A stretch of 64,000 nucleotides of DNA, taken from Marisimplicoccus sp965655775 (lineage in GTDB: Bacteria; Bacteroidota; Bacteroidia; Flavobacteriales; Flavobacteriaceae). Position 1 is the first letter of the stretch. Each line of letters opens with the position of its first letter. The stretch is taken from contig CBFHHV010000005.1 of NCBI GenBank assembly GCA_965655775.1, positions 7,293 to 71,292 of the forward strand. The letters run 5' to 3'. Positions 61,515-64,000 of the stretch are shown here, piece by piece. The notes beneath the pieces are model-generated. The model made no database searches. It was not told the origin of the DNA and was given only the letters and a program-made list of their open reading frames with translations. The position numbers and the translations under genes are program-made.

Positions 61515-61580
61515 TGTGCTGATTTTTTGTTAATTGTGGCATGGTATTTGTAAAGTATTGTGTGTACATTAATATGTAAC

Positions 61581-61592
61581 ATGAACGTTCAT
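61581..61592. repeat. 12-bp palindrome upstream of the large surface-protein gene
   Basis: ATGAACGTTCAT is a perfect 12-bp palindrome, 39 bp before the ATG at 61632. Possible operator or a 5'-leader element; not matched to a known site. Confidence 0.4.
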
Positions 61593-61631
61593 ATGAAAAA
61601 TACAAATAAATATAAACTAAATTTTAAAACA

Positions 61632-64000
61632 ATGAAAAAAGGATTATTAACTATTCTGGCTGCCTCACTAGTTTTTGTGGGATGTCAGAATTATGATGAC
61701 CAATTTGATGATTTAAATGCACAAATAAGTGCGTTAAAAACTCAAGTTGATGGTCTACAAGCTATTTCAGCTCAAGTTGCATCCCTATCTGGTACCATTA
61801 GTGGTCTTCAGGCTGGTGTAACAGCTGCGCAAGCTGCTGCTACTGCTGCAAATTCTGCTGCAAGCAATATCGATTTTTCTACTATTAACGCTAGTTTAGC
61901 TGCACTTCAAGCTGACGTTGACTCTGTTAAGGCATCTCTTGCTACAGCTGCAACTGCAACTGAAGTTGCTGCGCTTAATGCTGAGTTAGATGCAATCGAT
62001 GTAAGTTTAGCTGAACTTTTATCCTCTTCTAATGTTTATTCTGTTGATGTAACTGTTAATTCAGCTGCAAGTTTAGAATCTGCATTAGCTTTAGGTAATA
62101 AGTTAAATGTGCTAAATGCTACACTAACTATTGATCTTTCTAGTGTGTCAAGTCCTGACTACACGAAAGTTCAACAAGTTGTTGACAACGTAATTACTGT
62201 GAATGGTAATGTTGTATACAAATCTCACGCAAACTCTGGAACTGAGGTAACTTTTACAAACCTAGCTTCTGCAAGAGACATAAGTGTTAAGCAAGCTGGT
62301 GGTTACCAGTTTCCTGCATTAACTGCTGCTGAGAATATAACTTTAGATGAAACACATACTTCATTAATTACTACTATCTCTTTACCAAAACTAGCTTCTG
62401 TAACTTCTATTGGAGGTGGAACTATTGGTTCACAAGATATTGACGAATTAAACTTTTCTTCTGCAACAACAATGAATTTAGGTTCATTACCGTTTAGCCA
62501 CACTGCTGACTATGACTTTGTTCTTAAAAAAGGTGGTGATTTAAATATTTCATCATTATCATCAAAAAATTCTTCTGGAGTATACAGAAAATTTGACTTA
62601 GTAATTAATGGTGGTACTAGTTTTACTAATGGTTCTGCAGCTCAAGGCTGGAGCTCACTTGGTAACTCTACTGCTGATACTGGTATTCACGATGGTACTT
62701 TAAATATTTCTAACATGGCAACAATTGAGATTCACAACTTTAGAGGTGCGACTACAATTGGTGATGATGTTAAAAATGTTACAATGAGAAATGTTTCAGG
62801 TCCATTTACTCTTTCTGGTGCAACTGAACTTGTAAGTTTTGATGTAACTTTAATTAGAGATAATGACCCAGGTGTATCTGCAGCTGATGCATTAGACAAC
62901 ACTCAAGATAATGACGAGGTTACTTCAAATGCAATTACATTTGCTAGTACATCTGATGATATTGAGAAAATTAAAATTTCTGGTGCAGCTTCTGATANNN
63001 NNNNNNNTCAACGGTGATGGTGCTAACAGCCTAACTGAGGTTGATTTAAGTGGCGCTGAAATGTTTGATCTTACAATTGACAATAATGATGCATGGGTAA
63101 CTTACACAGGCCCAGACAAAGCTGAGGATATTACAATTACCAACAATGCTAAAATTGGAAATCTTGGCTTAGCACATACAACTAGAATGAGTGATCCATC
63201 AGATGATGATGCTGCAACAGTAAATATTACTAATAATGATGATTTAACATCTCTTACTTTAGGTATGGATGATGTTGATAGTTTAACAGTTACTGGTAAT
63301 GCTGATCTAGCAACAATTGATGCTACTGCTTTAGTTGATAATGGTGCTTCTTCTTCTGCTTTTGTTAGAATTGATGCAAATGACTTTACTGCTGATTTAA
63401 TTAGAGAGCAAGTTGAAGATCCATCTGCGAGTGTAACTACAGGAGCTAGCTCTGACCTAGGTCAAATAACTACTGCTTCAGGTTTTACTACTTTAGATGC
63501 ATATCTAACACACGCAATTGCTGCTAGTGGTGATCAAGCTGTACTTTTTGATAACATTACTAAGCTAGAAGTTCAAGGTGCATACGAAGGTACTTACACT
63601 GATGTAACTATTAACATGCAAACTTCTGCTCCTACAATTAGTGGATATTCTTCTAGTGCATTTACTGGAGATATTGCTACTGAATATAATGACTTTACTC
63701 AAGCTTTAGCTTACGCAGGGTACTACGTATACCTCTTTAACGAGGAAGATAACATTAAAGAAGGACAGTACACAACTAACGAGATTGTTTCTCACTACTT
63801 CCCAGTTAATTTATCTAACAATTCATTTGCTGATGTTGCATTAGCAACAGCTGAGGGTATATCTCTTACAGTTGATGGAACTACATTATATCTTGGTAAA
63901 GGTTCTACATTAGATACAGATGGTGATGGTTCTGAGGATGATACGGTTGCAACTATTACAAACCTTGTAAATGGTATAAACAATAGAGCTACTTCTGCTT
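61632..64000 (+). CDS. Large Ala/Thr-rich surface lipoprotein (partial, gap-interrupted)
   Basis: Runs off the right edge. From the ATG at 61632: signal and lipobox FVGC (Cys at 15), a coiled-coil stretch (about 17-135, LNAQISALKTQVDGL and similar repeats), then repetitive beta-helix-like modules of short Thr/Asn/Asp-rich strands (for example DDLTSLTLGMDDVDSLTVTG). Before the 10-N gap the codons start at positions divisible by 3, after it one base later, so the open frame only looks broken by an artificial gap length. No stop is seen from 63010 to 64000. Codons such as TAC, AAC, GAC and GCT are used more than in neighbours, a sign of high expression. Similar architectures occur in marine flavobacteria; function unknown. 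S-layer or adhesin is possible. Confidence 0.8.
62998..63007. other. Assembly gap (10 N)
   Basis: Ten unresolved bases inside the surface-protein gene. The flanking reading frames fit only if the true gap is a multiple of 3. Confidence 0.99.

Noticed and set aside
62998..63007. A biological frameshift in the large surface gene
   Set aside because: Fully explained by the arbitrary 10-N gap length; coding is continuous on both sides.
1..64000. CRISPR arrays, insertion sequences, prophage and riboswitches
   Set aside because: No spaced direct repeats, transposase or terminal repeats, phage structural genes or recognised riboswitch folds were seen by eye.

Overview
The window looks like a chromosomal piece of a marine flavobacterium (Bacteroidota, Flavobacteriia), probably a streamlined open-ocean type. 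Reasons: the DNA is strongly AT-rich; several proteins belong to families found mainly in Flavobacteriia (DUF4837, DUF4292, DUF4254, DUF6427/DUF6341, a SPOR protein with an HU-like N-terminus); many starts are preceded by the Bacteroidota -7 box TAnnTTTG; lipoprotein signals are common; and the F-type ATPase genes occur as an atpB-E-F-H-A-G block without atpD/atpC. Genes are tightly packed, often with 1-20 bp overlaps, and a 10-N assembly gap lies near the right end.

Layout. 1-7.3 kb: N-terminus of rpiB, an AT-rich divergent gap, rnr, tRNA-Cys, folB, glnS, an SPFH protein and gltX. 7.3-11.6 kb: ybeY, mnmG, a methyltransferase and holB; two near-consensus ParB-binding parS sites flank mnmG, which suggests the window is close to the replication origin. 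11.6-22.8 kb: pgk, a DUF4837 lipoprotein, tatA (a short gene), an M23 endopeptidase, a GH3-family enzyme, two surface-polysaccharide genes coupled to purD, then DUF6341, DUF6427, DUF4254, a GT9 glycosyltransferase and a 2Fe-2S ferredoxin. 22.9-28.4 kb: bactofilin, AtpZ-like and the ATP synthase block. 28.4-40.5 kb: envelope and housekeeping genes (nucleotidyltransferase, DUF4292 lipoprotein, EnvC-like activator, HU/SPOR protein, trpS, plsC, recA, M24 peptidase, trhO, PBP1A, GNAT acetyltransferase).

40.5-64 kb is more accessory in character: an LpxR-like lipid A deacylase; three consecutive minus-strand lipoproteins (a TlpA thioredoxin, a propeller-like protein with a CDCC motif, and a second propeller-like protein); two tandem secreted proteins that are TonB-receptor plug domains without a barrel; a small HTH protein followed by a dgcA-dgcN-like pair (N-acetyl-D-glutamate racemase and D-glutamate N-acetyltransferase families); an exported M20 amidohydrolase; an alanine/glycine-type Na+ symporter; a Tat-exported PLP aminotransferase; a sodium:solute symporter; a CNT nucleoside transporter; a GH16 laminarinase-type lipoprotein followed by a TonB receptor and a PqqB-like metallo-hydrolase; an M19 dipeptidase with a YwqK-like lipoprotein; and the start of a large alanine/threonine-rich surface lipoprotein that runs off the window.

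How it fits together. The left and middle parts hold translation, replication, energy and cell-envelope functions. The right part reads as scavenging of algal and bacterial polymers (beta-glucan, peptides, D-amino acids, nucleosides) through lipoproteins, a TonB receptor and mostly sodium-coupled transporters. The best candidates for undescribed biology are the tandem barrel-less plug proteins, the CDCC propeller with its TlpA partner, the TonB-receptor/PqqB-like pair behind GH16, and the large surface protein. All functional calls come from reading motifs; no database search was run.
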